Origin: Gymnorhina tibicen | Taxonomy: Eukaryota; Chordata; Aves; Passeriformes; Artamidae | Assembly: GCA_013399875.1 (NCBI GenBank) | Contig: VXAZ01008272.1 | Coordinates: 562,582 to 626,581 of the forward strand | Length of the DNA stretch: 64,000 nt | Direction: 5' to 3' | Part shown: positions 1-12,068 of the stretch, piece by piece | How the letters are laid out: the number at the start of each line of letters is the position of its first letter | Position numbering within the stretch: the stretch's first letter is position 1 | Translations under genes and position numbers: made by a program | The notes under the pieces: generated by a model | Told to the model about the DNA's origin: nothing | Databases searched by the model: none | Seen by the model: only the letters and a program-made list of their open reading frames with translations

Positions 1-300
1 GGCGCTGTCTCTGGACCCCGCGCCGGGCGGTGGTGGCGGCGGAGCCGCCGGGTCTGTGCCTCCCGCCCCCCCGTCCCTCCCCTCCCACCTGGCCGCCGGT
101 GCCGGGCAGTCACGGCCCCGCGGGTGTCCCGGCGGGGCGGCCGCGCCCGGCCCTGTTCCCACCCGCTGGGGGCTCTGGGGGCTGTGGTCTGTGGGGCTCC
201 GGGGGCTGTGGTCTGTGGTCTGGCCGCCCGGGGAGCGCCCTCCCGGGGCAGAGGCGACCCGCTGGCTGCCGGTAATCGTCGTGCTCCGGGGAGGAGGGTA
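1..300. promoter_or_regulatory. BAMBI: CpG-island flank near the BAMBI promoter, in intron 1
   Basis: The first 300 bases are extremely GC-rich with dense CpG dinucleotides, and composition drops sharply to AT-rich sequence right after about 300. No signal-peptide coding sequence in frame with BAMBI exon 2 is visible. In this family exon 1 encodes about 24 residues ending in a split glycine codon, so exon 1 must lie upstream of the window. I read this block as the downstream shoulder of the promoter CpG island, within the start of intron 1. It could instead include an unannotated alternative 5' exon. The GC-rich open frames here resemble no known protein. Confidence 0.6.
176..222. repeat. Short GC-rich tandem duplication
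   Basis: A GGGGGCTGTGGTCTGTGG word occurs twice in succession with a few intervening bases, giving an imperfect two-copy tandem of roughly 25 bp. Its G-runs could in principle form G-quadruplex structure, but this is a small local feature within the CpG-rich block. Confidence 0.6.
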
Positions 301-2778
301 AAGGATAAGTTAGCGTGGTGGTGATCTGCGACGGTATTTATTTATTTTGGAAGGAAGGCTGTAATTAACCCTAAATAACAGCCTTGCAGCGTGCAGGGGG
401 GAGCCTGCTGGCCCCATCAAAGCGGGCAGAACAGGGAGTGACTGAGTGATGTGAAGTCGCAGATACTGAAACTATGTGCCTGATAATGATATAATTAGGG
501 GATCACAGACTTCTGGCTGCTGTTGACTTCAAAAGCTTTAAGAGAAGCCTGCAGTCTCTCCTGTAGCCATCTTGACTAAAAGCAGACATTTTTCTTTAAT
601 AGCTACATACAGTAACAAGAAAGAGGAGGGAACAGAAGGGCATTGTTCACTGTTTCAAAATACTAAATACCCTTTCTGGCCTTTTGCATAGCACAGGAAG
701 AAACTTTATGAATTGACAGAAATACAGTTTTAATACAGTAATACAAAGTCCATTCTGTTTCACTGAAAACGTGGCTTTAATTAAAAAGCAGTTGAATTAA
801 CCTGATGACTAGCCTGTCAGATTTTGTTTATAAGATTGTCTTAGGGCAATAAAATGTAGATTTTTTAACGTGATTGTATAAGCAGTTAAAATGAAAGTAT
901 GTGTATTGTTTCACTTCATTCCCGTACTGTGCTGAAACTCATGAAAGAACTGTCAGTTCTGGTACTGTGCCATGTTTGCATCTTACTTTTAACCCTCATA
1001 CAGTGCAAAAATTATGAAAATTATTTTTTTTCAGAGGGGGTGGAGGGAGACATTATATAGAATGCTTAGAAAATGATTGAGTCTTTTTTTCTGTAACATG
1101 CTGGATGACAGTGAGTGTGAATTCATGAAAAATTAGGTTACTTGGTCTGAAAGCCCAAGGGAATTGGACTGGAGACAGTGAAACACTCCATCATTTGGCT
1201 TCTATTAAGCGGAGTTATTAAAGAGCAGCGGGAACTTCAAGGCCTGGAGCCTGCAGTAGCATTTTGGGGAGAGTATTAAGGTAGCCCGACGAGGGGAAGC
1301 TCACTTGTTTGGGATGATTTTTAACATCTCGCAGAACAGGTTTTTTTAGGCATAGCTGGTAGGTAACATCATAAGAAGGGATGGCAGCAGGGAAGCCTGT
1401 AGATTGATTTTTTGAAGTGCAGACTGTAGAAGAAAGACATCTGACGATTTGGTCAACTTTGAAAGCCTTGGTGCTACTATGGTGGCAAGTACAGTAGGCA
1501 CACCAGAAGTAGTTTTGTCCATTCTTTTGTCCAGAAGTCCATTCTTCCAAGGTTTTCTCCAAAATCTGGCTTCCTCTTAAACCTTGGCTCGATGGCACAT
1601 TGAATTATGTTTGAGTTGCAACTTGCCTAGAAAGAGTAAGTTTTTGCTACAGCACAGGACATGTTTAATTCATACCAGAGCAGTTTGGAGAGTGCAAAGT
1701 GAAGAACTTTATGAAGGGAACCTTTTTATCATTTCCTTCAGAAATTTTTGAGGTTTCCTGAGATTTTTCATAGAGCTGGTGGAGGATTTTCATTTCTAAG
1801 TGTTTCCTCTTTTCTACTGCTTGTTAGAGTGCATGTGAAACTGGGGAGAAGCAAGGGGAGGAGCCTTTAGCCTTGCAGTTTCACTCCGTTAAAAAACTTT
1901 ACATTTGAGTTGAGAGTCATTGTCTCTGGTGAGCAGAATAATTATAAACTTTTTTTTGTTTTATAATACTGATTAAAAAGCCTTTTTTCATGAATAACTA
2001 GTTAAAGATTTTTCTCTTTTTCTGGAGAAATTACAAATAGTTGCTCGGTTTTCACACAGTAAAACCTTCCTGACTGAGAGACTTAGACGGTAATGGTTCT
2101 AGCTACTCGCTTTATCAGGTGTTAGTTAAACCTTTTAAATTTTGGCGCAGTATTGAGAGGTAATAAACAATTCAGCAGTTCCGATTTTTTTTTTCATTTG
2201 TCACATAAATAATCAAACCTGATATTTTTGTTGTGTGCTTATGCCCAGTTTAAAGAAATGTTGCTTTTATAAAAATAGAATGCTGTTCCTGGAGTAATGG
2301 TTAAAACATAGATGTGACTTTCTTCTAGGACTGCAAGTGTGTGTTGCTTTTAGAACTGGTATTTCACTTTAAATGTGGTTAAATGCAACTGCTGACAGCA
2401 AGTGGAAGTAGCTATAAAATGGTCTTGTTAGTTATTTACCTTGGAAAAAAATAAGCCACTGTGACCTTCCCTCCCCCTCAAACCCTCCCCCAGTCCCTGT
2501 TTTAGTGAAATGCTCTTGCTTTAATTCAAAGGACTATAGTACTAGTCATTAAAGCAAGTGCCCCAAGGCATTTACAGGGATTAAGGTTACAGTGAGGTAG
2601 GCACTGTACAGTGATGGGGAGGAAACAACCCCAGCTCTTGTGGATCTGCAGTCTAGAGAAGTACCTCAAAACTGGCACGGAGTTTGGTTGTGTGATGCTT
2701 GTGGCTAATAAGGATATATGGTGACGTGTCCTTAGAGGACCAAATTCTTACCTTTCTTGCACAATTTTTGTTTTTTAG
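301..2778 (+). other. BAMBI: BAMBI intron 1, visible 3' part
   Basis: AT-rich non-coding sequence between the CpG-rich block and coding exon 2. It ends in a T-rich polypyrimidine run and an AG at 2777-2778, a normal 3' splice site. The donor is outside the window. No transposon or RNA gene is recognisable. Around 2535-2700 the sequence has the feel of an old degraded interspersed repeat, but I cannot name it. The reverse-strand open frame of 126 codons at 1218-1598 resembles nothing I know and is probably chance. Confidence 0.75.
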
Positions 2779-3069
2779 GTGAAATCAGATGCTACTGTGA
2801 TGCTGCACACTGTGTTGCAACCGGCTATATGTGCAAATCTGAGCTTAGTGCCTGCTTCTCCAGACTGCTTGATCCTCAGAATACACATTCCCCACTTACT
2901 CATGGCTGCTTGGACTCTATTGCAAGCACAGCTGAGATCTGCCAAGCCAAACAAGCACAAAACCACTCTGGCACCACCACCATGTCCACATTGGAATGCT
3001 GTCATGAAGATATGTGCAATTACAGAGGACTACATGATGTTTTGTCTCCTTCCAGGGGAGATGCTTCAG
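2779..3069 (+). CDS. BAMBI: BAMBI coding exon 2: cysteine-rich extracellular domain
   Basis: This exon encodes most of the ectodomain of BAMBI (BMP and activin membrane-bound inhibitor). BAMBI is a type I transmembrane pseudoreceptor that resembles TGF-beta type I receptors but lacks a kinase, and it dampens BMP, activin and TGF-beta signalling at the cell surface. The first complete codon is GAA at 2781, after a glycine codon split with exon 1. The translation begins EIRCYCDAAHC and carries the activin-receptor-like cysteine pattern ending in the CCHEDMCN box at 2997-3020. A potential N-glycosylation site (NHS) is at 2961-2969. The acceptor AG is at 2777-2778 and the donor GTAGGG starts at 3070, and phase is kept on both sides. 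The apparent upstream extension of the frame is intron read-through with no signal peptide. Identification rests on strong recognition of the vertebrate BAMBI sequence. Confidence 0.97.
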
Positions 3070-3508
3070 GTAGGGCAATAAAGCTTCAGTGAAAACCCTA
3101 TTCTGCCCATCAGGCCAGCAACAGTCAAAACCTTGTGCATCTGCTGTTATTGATTTAGTTGTTAATGTAAGTAGAGACACCACAGGGAGAAGAGGGTGGC
3201 TGGATGCAGGGGAACATCTCAGCCAATTAGCTTTTTTTTATTAATATTGGACGTCTCTCTTGCCATCTTGCCATGGCTTCTAAGAATCAGTGGCAGTGGT
3301 GTTCCTAGTTAAACTGGCTATTGGGGTAAGAAATTCCACATTATAAGTGGACTTAGAAACTTTTTTTCTTTACAGGGGTATTTTCTACACTGTAGAGTGT
3401 AGCAGTTGCTCCTTAAACTTGTCAGTGTGGGATTTAAGGGAGTTGCTTATATGTGAAACAGTGTATATATAAATCCTGAAATAAGCTCCACATCTTTCCC
3501 CTTTGCAG
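3070..3508 (+). other. BAMBI: BAMBI intron 2
   Basis: A compact 439-bp intron with donor GTAGGG at 3070 and a pyrimidine-rich acceptor ending in CAG at 3506-3508. It splits a glycine codon after its first base (phase 1), matching the phase needed to join exons 2 and 3. No repeat or conserved RNA is evident in it. Confidence 0.93.
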
Positions 3509-3927
3509 GACAAGGGAGCAGATACCAACACGACAGCAGCAGGAATCTCATCACCAAGGTGCAGGAATTGACTTCTTCAAAAGAGTTATGGTTCAGGGCA
3601 GCTGTAATTGCTGTTCCTATAGCTGGTGGGCTAATCTTGGTGCTCCTTATCATGCTGGCCTTGAGGATGCTCAGGAGTGAAAACAAGAGACTGCAAGATC
3701 AGCGACAGCAAATGCTCTCTCGTTTGCACTATAGTTTTCATGGACATCATTCGAAAAAAGGGCAGGTGGCAAAATTGGACTTGGAATGCATGGTGCCTGT
3801 GACTGGTCACGAGAACTGCTGCATGACCTGTGATAAAATGAGACATTCAGACCTCAGCAATGATAAAATTCTTTCACTAGTCCACTGGGGAATGTACAGC
3901 GGACATGGGAAGCTGGAATTTGTATGA
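3509..3927 (+). CDS. BAMBI: BAMBI terminal coding exon 3: juxtamembrane, transmembrane and cytoplasmic tail
   Basis: This exon completes BAMBI. It encodes the juxtamembrane stretch (RNLITKVQELTSSKELWF), a single hydrophobic membrane span at about 3598-3666 (VIAVPIAGGLILVLLIMLAL) followed by a basic stop-transfer segment, and a short cytoplasmic tail ending in SGHGKLEFV and a TGA stop at 3925-3927. The tail has no kinase domain, which is the defining feature of this pseudoreceptor. Exons 2 and 3 together give 236 residues. With the roughly 24 residues expected from the missing exon 1 this matches the usual length of about 260. There is no frameshift or internal stop, so the gene appears intact. 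BAMBI is known to be induced by BMP and Wnt/beta-catenin signalling, but nothing in this exon bears on that. Confidence 0.97.
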
Positions 3928-4258
3928 CCAATTATTTTTTAATCTGAGCTAAACTTACTCTCTGAACTCTTGAAGGCCTTTGGGTTCTGCTGGACAGGAG
4001 CACTTTATCTTAAAACAAAAACTCTCATAAATCATCTTTGAGAAACAAAGGACCTCTGCAAACAGAATCTTGGATATTTCTTCTGAAGGATTCCAAAAGT
4101 TGTCTTATTTGCACAGAGTAAAATACACTCAAATGTATTGTTTGCTTCAGAGTTGTGAAAGCAAAAATTAGAAGTTGTAAACACTGTCACCAGGGTTATC
4201 TGAACTGTAGGGAGCTGAGAATTGAGTTATTATAATAAACTGTATGCAAGCTCCTATG
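3928..4258 (+). other. BAMBI: BAMBI 3' untranslated region
   Basis: AT-rich, non-coding sequence between the stop codon and the first canonical poly(A) signal. The 3' boundary is set about 15-20 bases past the AATAAA and is approximate. A longer alternative 3' UTR using a later signal cannot be excluded. Confidence 0.75.
4234..4239 (+). terminator. BAMBI: BAMBI polyadenylation signal
   Basis: A canonical AATAAA hexamer about 310 bases after the stop codon. It is followed by T/GT-rich sequence (about 4290-4330) of the kind that lies downstream of cleavage sites. Confidence 0.8.
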
Positions 4259-4262
4259 TTTC

Positions 4263-7170
4263 CTGACTTATTGTAAAGATTTTTTAAAATATATATATAT
4301 TTTGTCTGAAACTTGCTTGTGACTTCTGTTTTGGAAAATGTGTTTTCTTGTGGGTGATAGTGGAAAACAAATCAAGGTGTGCATGGTAATGCCACGCATA
4401 ACAATGAGATTCTGAAAGCAGACTCTTTTCCTACTCTGTGAAGGAATTTAGGTGGTTATTTGAGAATGTAGGTGGCAGCTTTATTGTTTTATACTTCAAG
4501 TAGCAGTGAACCCACATCCTCAATGCTTGGCTGTTGCATTTTGTTCATAACCTCAGTGAATTCTCCAAAGCTTTGTGAGATAACTATTTCTTCCTCTCTC
4601 TTAATGAAGAAAGACTTCCTCTGTGCAAAATATGTCAGAAAGTGACTCCTAATTCTTTAGAGCTGGTTTTCCTCCCCTGTCTCACAGTTCTTGTTTCTAT
4701 GATCTGTTTTCCTTTTGTACCTTTTACACCCAAACTTTTTTAGGGGAGGAGAGGGAAACCCCAAAACCGCACTGCCTATTCAGCTGTGGTTTGGTTGGTT
4801 TTTTTTTTCCTGTTTATAGCCCCTCTGGGTGCAGTGGAAAGCATCTGCCCTGCTCTTCTATCATATAACTAAGTATCTGTATGCTCCTAGTTTTGTGTGG
4901 GACTGAAGAAGCAACAGTATACTTTAATCTCTGGCTCCTCCTTTATCCTATTCTTGCATAGGTGGCTTTTCTTCCTGGCCAATATTTGTGCACTTAGTTG
5001 TTTCTTACTCCTTCTGCTAGTTGGCTTCACTTGATCGTTTCATAGATTCAATGCTTAGTTGCTAAAAACAAACAACCTCTGGGTTATTCAAGGAATTTAT
5101 TGTATTTATTTTTCTGGCTTTATTAGACTTTGCAGTAATTAAAGTATACTTGCTTAAAAGGCTGATGCCACATCACAGTGAAAGAAGCATCCACAATGCT
5201 GCTTCAGAAGCTAAAACTTGGCAAGAGTCTACTATTCATCTATGTTTTAAGAAGCTTTACAAATGCTTCTGCCTCCTGGCTGTGAGACTGAGGTCCTACT
5301 GCTGCCAGCAGTGAGAAGGGCATGGCACACACAGGGTTACAACAACCTTGCAGCAATGCTCTGATCCCATGTCCTATTTGCTCTGGTGGATTGCTTTGGG
5401 ATGTGCAGCCTGAAATGCAAAGGAAAACCTGCCCCTCTAAGTCACAGGCTCGTGTTCCTGAATGTACACTTAAACGATGTGGTAGGGTTGTTGTTGGAGA
5501 TAAGTTGGTCACTTGGCTGTGCAAACAGAGGTACTGATACTGCAAACTTACCCCTGCAGTTAAACACTCATATGGGCCAAGTGCAGTTAGAGCCTTGGGA
5601 ATGCCAAGGTCCCACTGTGTCCATGTTTGCAATACTGAAGTGTAGTTTAGAAGGATTAGTTGTTTCATCTGTGTACTTCAAGCTGCTGACCCTTCTTGCT
5701 TCTTCAAAGTGCCTGGAGAATTGCTTTTAATGCAGAGAATTATATCCTCTGATTTCTACCTCTTTTCTGCTGCTGAAGTTTAAGAAATTACGTGGCCACA
5801 ACTTCTCTTGGACTCTGGCCTGTGGTCTTCTGGCTGACCTTTCAAAGTGCTGCTTTCCTATAAGAGCTCTGCCCTTCCTTTGCACTGATCTGAAAATCTA
5901 GGGCAGTTGTCTGCTCTGCCAAGTGTATTATTTTTGGGAATAGCTGACTGGGAACTTGATGCTGGAAGAGACAAACCTGAAATACTGTCTGTAGCTGTAC
6001 CAGTAGTTACTATGACTAGACACGTTAGAAGATCTGATGACTAAACCTTTTAAGTGCCTTCTCCAGCAATCAGAGGGAGCATGTTGTATAGTCATTTAAG
6101 CATCCTGTGACCTTCACCACTCATTTGCTGCTGATTTGAATACATAAGGGCCTATTTATGCTTGCCGTTAAAAGGCTAGTAAGACCAGGATGCTCTAATT
6201 GGCCCCTTGCTGTGGAGATGTTTTAAAGAAGAAAAGAACTTGTTTGCCATCCCCTGCAGTCATGGCAGCAGGGCCACAGAGTGCTGGGGCTTGGGTTAGT
6301 AGCTGCCATCTCCTGGGGTTGTTCTGTTACCTGGTGTGGTACTTATAGTTTAGGTGTGGTAGCTGATATGGCCTAGGAGTTTCTGGGCTATGAGTCTTCT
6401 AAGCTTTCTTCTAAGAAGAAAATTAACTCTATCCCAGCCAAAACCGAGACAGTTTGAAATCTGGATTTCCAATTATTTTAAAGCCTTTATATTCAGGAAA
6501 TTGTGTTACGAGCTCTGGTGTCTGTCTGGCAGCAGCTATGTGAGTTATGGAATGAGCTCCAAATCTTTTCACTGAAACTACTGGCTGCAGAGTCCAAAGG
6601 GCGTTGGAGTAAGCAGTAGCCAGCTTCATTGCTAGTATTTCTGTAGTGGCTGCCTATATAGCCTGCAGGCCTCAGCACTATTTAGAAAACTTGTATTCCT
6701 GTGACAAGGAGGGTCGTTAGTGATGTTCCCTGGGCATCCCAACTGCTGGGTGCTGTGCCAGCATGAAACAAGGCAGTCCTAGACATCCACTTCACCCAGC
6801 TGAGTGAGGCAGGTAACAAATATTAGTAGCTGAAGAGCCTGGCCAGAGGCTGGAGGCTGAAGAGGTGAGACAGTAATCGAAGGCTATCCTTTTAAATGCA
6901 TTTGAGTTAAGAGCCTGGATTTGCCATTGTGCTAAGCACTCTCAGGTTTCCCCTGCAGACAATAACAAACACTCTTTTCTTTGAAACCCCTGCAAGCCTG
7001 GAAGCGTAAGGACAGCCCTCTCTATTTCCAACTGAGAAAGTCTCTCAGATTGGAATAAATGAAATCAAATGTCCAAGATTTAATTTAGCATACCCCGTGC
7101 CCCTCTCTTTCTCTGATTCTTTCCTCAAAACAATAATGGTTGTGGCTTTTCTTATGTCTCTGCCTCTCCT
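4263..7170. other. Intergenic, nothing recognised
   Basis: Unique-looking AT-rich sequence downstream of BAMBI. It has a short (AT)n run at about 4288-4300. No gene, RNA or named repeat is visible. The open frames at 5240-5668 on the minus strand and 5322-5730 on the plus strand overlap each other and lack any family signature. Confidence 0.6.
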
Positions 7171-7173
7171 GGC

Positions 7174-7610
7174 TTTGCGAGTCGCTGGGTTGGTATGTCT
7201 CCTCTTAACTCCTGCTGAACTGATTCTATTAAAAACCCCTTACTCCACAGGGGGCTTGACCTTCTTCTGAAATACCAAATGCGTCTGCTTTGGAAATCAC
7301 AAACTTCTTCTCTAAAGAGCTTGTAAATCTGGTTTCAATATTGAGTGATTACAGGCTGTGCGGAGAGCTTGAAAGTAAGCAGCCACTTCTGGTAGCAGAG
7401 TGCTGGAGCTGGCTTGCCGGAGCTGAGCACAACTCTAATTTCTCACCCCGGTGTGTGTTTAGCATAAACCCACTGACGTCAGCTGATTCAACCAGATTAG
7501 CTGTGGGGTGACTGGTCAGGCTCTGGTCGCAGGACGCTTGTCTTCTCTTATCAGGAGCCCGGAATCCAGTTTTTGTTGAACAACCACTTGCTCTGTCGTA
7601 AATCCCGGGA
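7174..7610. promoter_or_regulatory. Candidate cis-regulatory element with a full CRE palindrome
   Basis: By hand I count about 12 CpG dinucleotides in this 440-bp stretch, where flanking kilobases have very few. It contains a perfect CREB/ATF palindrome TGACGTCA at 7474-7481. There is also an ATTGCAAAT octamer/C-EBP-like word near 7615, just past the right edge. CpG retention in a CpG-depleted background suggests conservation or low germline methylation. Enhancer function is inference only. Confidence 0.3.
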
Positions 7611-7619
7611 TCTCATTGC

Positions 7620-10600
7620 AAATGGATGATGCCCTAGAGGCCAAACACCCAAAAAAGCCTGGGAAAAGAGCAAGGTTTTTTCTTAGGTGTAATGGATGCA
7701 TCTGCTCCTTCTCTTGCTGCTGTTGTGATTATTAAAACAAGGTATGAAGAAGGGAAAATATATCACCAGGCTGCCTGTGTGGGATGGGATATGCCTGTTA
7801 GCTACCAGTCAGTGGGGTTCCACAGTGAATAAATGAAAGCAAAATTTGCCCTTCTTATTGAAAAGGGAGGGGATAAGAAGATTATCTACCAAGGAAAAAA
7901 CATCTACAGTCAAAAAACGCCACACCATAAGGCACAGGTCGAGTGAATAAAAAAAAGAAAGTCTCTGAAGAAGGCAAAGTTGCCTTTATTTCTTTTTTCA
8001 GGTGCTTTCCGACACAGAGATCACTGAAAGCATATTTGTATTGTTCCAGTGTCTGGTCACTTTACAGAAAGAAACTCTCCTTGTTTTGGTTCTAGGAGTT
8101 ACTTGGGGAAGTAGTATTTTGGATCTGTCACTGTGTTTTATTTCTGGGGAAAAACAAGTGGTGGAGAGGTGCTGGTAAATTACGGTTATCTCTTGGGAGG
8201 GGCCCAGTGTCTCCAACATTATGAATTCTGGCTCCCTCTAAATAAACACCCAACCTCATTTTCTTTGTTTCACCTCTAACCCTCATCTGCAGCCTTTACA
8301 ATCCCAGAGGGTGAATCCTGAAGTAAAACAAACTGCAAGGGAAGGAAGCCAGGAGGGAGCCACAGTGCCTGCAGATTAACAGAGCCTTCTGCTCTCCAGC
8401 TAACCTTGACAAAAGGATTCAATCCTGAACTGACCTTCAGGGGGAAAAGCAAAACAAAAACCACCCTGACTTGAACTTTCAAGACCGCAGGAGTTTAATG
8501 CTCAGTTTGATGTCTCCTAAAGGGAGCAAGGAGTTAGAAATGCCAAACACCTGTCTTGCAAACCCAAATCCTAACAACTTTTCAGGAAATCTGAGCCACA
8601 AATCACATGGATTTGAAAAATTTAGGATTTGCTCATCACTGTTTCTAAGTCATTCAGTCTTGCTAAAAGAGTCTAAAAATGTGCTTTTTATTCCCCATTG
8701 TGATTCTCTGGGCAAATCTGTAACATTTGGTTAAGCAAATACTAAGTTCTGTTGAAACATCAATATTTAAATGCAGCTTTTCACTGAATAAATATTTCTG
8801 CCTGGAAGCAGGTCCTGCCTCCCAGCCGAGCTCTGCTCTTTTCCCTGTAGGCAGAAAGGAAGAGAACAAGGGAGCCCTGACTTCATAAAAAACCACACTG
8901 GCATGAATATAGGGTGATTCAATTTTTAAGAAGCTTTTTATTAAAACTGAAATGTAAGAGTATTTTTCTCTTTGTAGTTATCACACTACTTAAATATATC
9001 AACGGCCATGCAGTTGGAAAAGTGAGTGAAATATATTGTTTCGCTCCCCTTGGCTATCGGCTGCATTTAAAAAATACTGACTTGTGACAGCTTGTTAAGA
9101 ATGGAGTCTCTTCTGTAATTGCTTTTTTACCTATTAGATTAAACTTTCAGGATAGTGTCCGTGGAGCAGCAAGGCAATGAGCACTTGCCTTTCTCTTAAC
9201 ATTAATTTTTACATGTTTTCCAGCCAAAAAAAAGGTAGAAGTGGCACTGTGATGAACTTCCAGCATCTGTCTGGAAGAGGCTCTGGGGGGCAGGGGACTG
9301 TCACCCTGGCAGTGCCAGTGGTGTAGCCAGTGTGGCTGCTGAGTGCCAGGCTAGTCTCTGCTTTTGGGATCATTTCACTCCAAAGGCCTGCGGGTTGCAG
9401 ATGTAAATCCCCTTCTTGTCACTCGGGAGGAAAATATTGGTGCACTAAATCTCCTCCTGGCGCTTGGCTGTGACAATGGGGAGGGAGGAACAGTGCAGGC
9501 TCAGGGTCCTGCCCAGGCTGGGGATGCTTGTATTGGTGTGCAAATCAGGGCTTGTGTCAAGCAGGTTGCTTTGAAATGCTCAATTTGTTGAGTTCTGGCT
9601 GTGAAGTAGCTATTTCATCAGTGGAAGAAGATTTATTAACCAATTTTTTATGGCTATCGACAATGGCTTAGCTTCAGCAGGGTCCCAAGCATTTTTATGA
9701 AGTACAGTGGGTTCCAGAGGTGGAGGTGTTTTATATTGTTCTGGTATTTTAACCTAGTGAACTAAGGCCTCTATCCTGCAAATACTTAAGGTTGTGCATA
9801 ATTCATTCTGGTCCCAGGGGCTGTTTTGTCCCTGCTGCTGGCAGGGCTTTGCTGAGCTCTGCCCTGGGTACCTGCTCTCGCCATGGGCCCATTGTTGAGG
9901 AGCTGCAGCAGGCTCTGGGGGAACTTTGCTAAAGCATGGAGGGGAATTGAGAGTCAATGCCAGCCTTCAGTCACAGTCACAGCACTGGTGGCCATCGAGT
10001 CAGTGTTTTCCCTTGAGCAGTGACCCAGCTGCCCTGGCTGTGGCTCGTCATGGGGGAGCAAAAGCCCATGCTGGACACAATTCAGGGGCCAAATTAGTGT
10101 GGATGTGTGTTAGTCAGGGCAGCATCTCACCTGGCTCAAGAGCCTTGTCCTAGGCTGCAGCCAGCCCTTTCTGCAGGCGGTATAGGGAGGAGCACCCTGA
10201 CAGTGCAAAGGGAAGGAGGACTGCTCCTCCTGCACAGGGTGCTGGCTCTGCTGCATGGTGAGACTGTGCTCAGGAGGGCGCATGGTTTATAGGTTCTGAA
10301 GTCATGCCTGGTTTAACTTTCCAAAGCAATGCCCTCGGGCAAATCCACACCGGCCCTGTGCTTACAGGCACCTCACTGGCATATGAGCCCCAGGCAAAGC
10401 CACAGCTTTACGTGACAGTTTTCCAGAGAGATGGTGCATTTCCATCCTCCCATCCCTCCATGCAGGAACCCTGGGCTTGCTCCTGGGTTCGCTCTGGAGT
10501 GTCTTCATGGCACAAGCAAGGGCAACACAAAGCAGCAAGTGCAGAAACACAAATGCTTGTGCAGCAGTCTGGCTGCTGACAGGATTGTTCTTTTCCACGT

Positions 10601-12060
10601 CTCTCTGCAAAAGATTTCCATCACCTAAAACCTTTTATGCTTTTGCACACAAGAAATCACATGACTGCTAAGCCTGCAGAAGACCAGCTCTCTAAGTCTA
10701 CCCAGTGCCCAAAGCTGCGCTCTCAGCCATGATCCCCCTCTGTCACACACAGTGCATGATGGTCAGGGTTTTAATTGCAGGAACACATGCAATGGTTTTT
10801 TCACAAAACCTCCTTACTGAATCTCCACTCCAGCCATCTGGGTCCTGGTCTGGCTGGCTGCAATCTCTCTGCAGCTCTTCATCTCACATCCTTGCTCCGG
10901 CTCTCCCTCGCCTGGATGCCTTTCTTCACCTCTTTTCCCAGGGCCGGAGGTGCAGAACTCCCTGCCTGCACTGGAGCAAACTCTCCCTGGCAACAGGTAC
11001 CGTTCCCAGCCTCCCCAGCTGTTATCAGTCCACAATAACCTTTCCCTTATTTGATTTTTTTCCCCCAGGAGGCTATAGGGGACAGGCACAATTACGTTTC
11101 TTCCTACCCAATTCCACCTGACTGTGTGGTAGTGGGAGAGCAGATAGGAGAGTGGTTCCCTCATGACGGACTCGCAGGTGGGTGAGCAGAGCCAGCCTCT
11201 GCCAGCCTCCACTCACTAGCAGTCTCCTCTCAGGATGGGACAGGTCCAAACGTGGGGGTCTTCCTCTTCATAAATGAAAAGTATAAAACACACTCTCTTG
11301 GAAGTGATTTTTTTGTGAAGCTTTTATATCAGAAGCTGGAAACACTTTATTTTTCTGCATCAACAGATGACAGAAATAAATTTTTTTGTTGTTGTTGTTT
11401 GTAAAAAATGCACCAAATTTGGGACCTGCTCAGATATTTATTCATCATAATGCAAATTTTGTTCTAAAAAACATCCTGTACCAAAGCATAACATTTCTAA
11501 TTGTGTTTATAGGCTGGGTTAAAATTGCCTTACAGCAGCTTTTTGCTATGGCATGGATTGGTTGTGGTGTTTTGTAATCTCTGCCTTCGTTACTTGCTCT
11601 GTTATCTGTCCCGATTGCTGCTGTGCTTTACTGACTGTGGGATAATTTTGTCTGTAGAAAGGTTGTCACCCTTTACCTCTTTGAATTGAACTTTGTCTGC
11701 TTACATCTGGTGGCAGTCGGTGCTCTTGTCTTTCTCCTGCAAGGGAGAGGGACCCCCAAGGCCCCAGGGACTTGTGCAGACTTCTGGGTCTCTGACCCAT
11801 TCCTCAGTGCCCCTCTTCACCCACTGGCTGAAGCAAAACACTGGTGGTTCTGCTGGCATCTTGCAGCTTCCAGGAGAGCTGCAGGCTCCAGGAGGAATTT
11901 TATGGCAAGCACCTTATCGTAGGTTATGGCTGAACGTACACAAGCACTCCCAGTGACCAGTGTAATCCACTCTTTACTGGCATAATTTGACTTTATTTTT
12001 TATTTACACAGGGAGGCTTGGGTGGAGTGTTATGTACATGGTATCAGAAAAACAGTCTGC
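7620..12060. other. Intergenic, with one old repeat half
   Basis: No gene recognised. The interval includes a probable ancient repeat half at 9763-9817, described separately. The open frames between 9.3 and 11.2 kb on both strands overlap heavily, are rich in Cys/Ser/Pro from moderately GC-rich DNA, and show no domain. Confidence 0.55.
9763..9817 (-). repeat. Fragment of an old palindromic interspersed repeat
   Basis: This stretch reads as one half of a sauropsid-type repeat typified by a terminal GGCC..ATCCTGCAAATACTTA word followed by GTGCATAA..ATTC. The same family appears in full palindromic form at 55871-55963 and as an internal half at 42614-42668. I recognise the pattern but am not sure of its formal repeat name. 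Confidence 0.45.
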
Positions 12061-12068
12061 TCCACCTC

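Noticed and set aside
30..324. Overlapping GC-rich open frames in the first 300 bases as a BAMBI first exon
   Set aside because: They are Pro/Gly/Arg-rich from CpG-island composition, contain no hydrophobic leader and do not fit the expected split-glycine junction with exon 2.
2757..2778. Upstream extension of the BAMBI exon 2 frame
   Set aside because: These codons are the polypyrimidine tract and acceptor AG of intron 1, with a TTG rather than ATG start.
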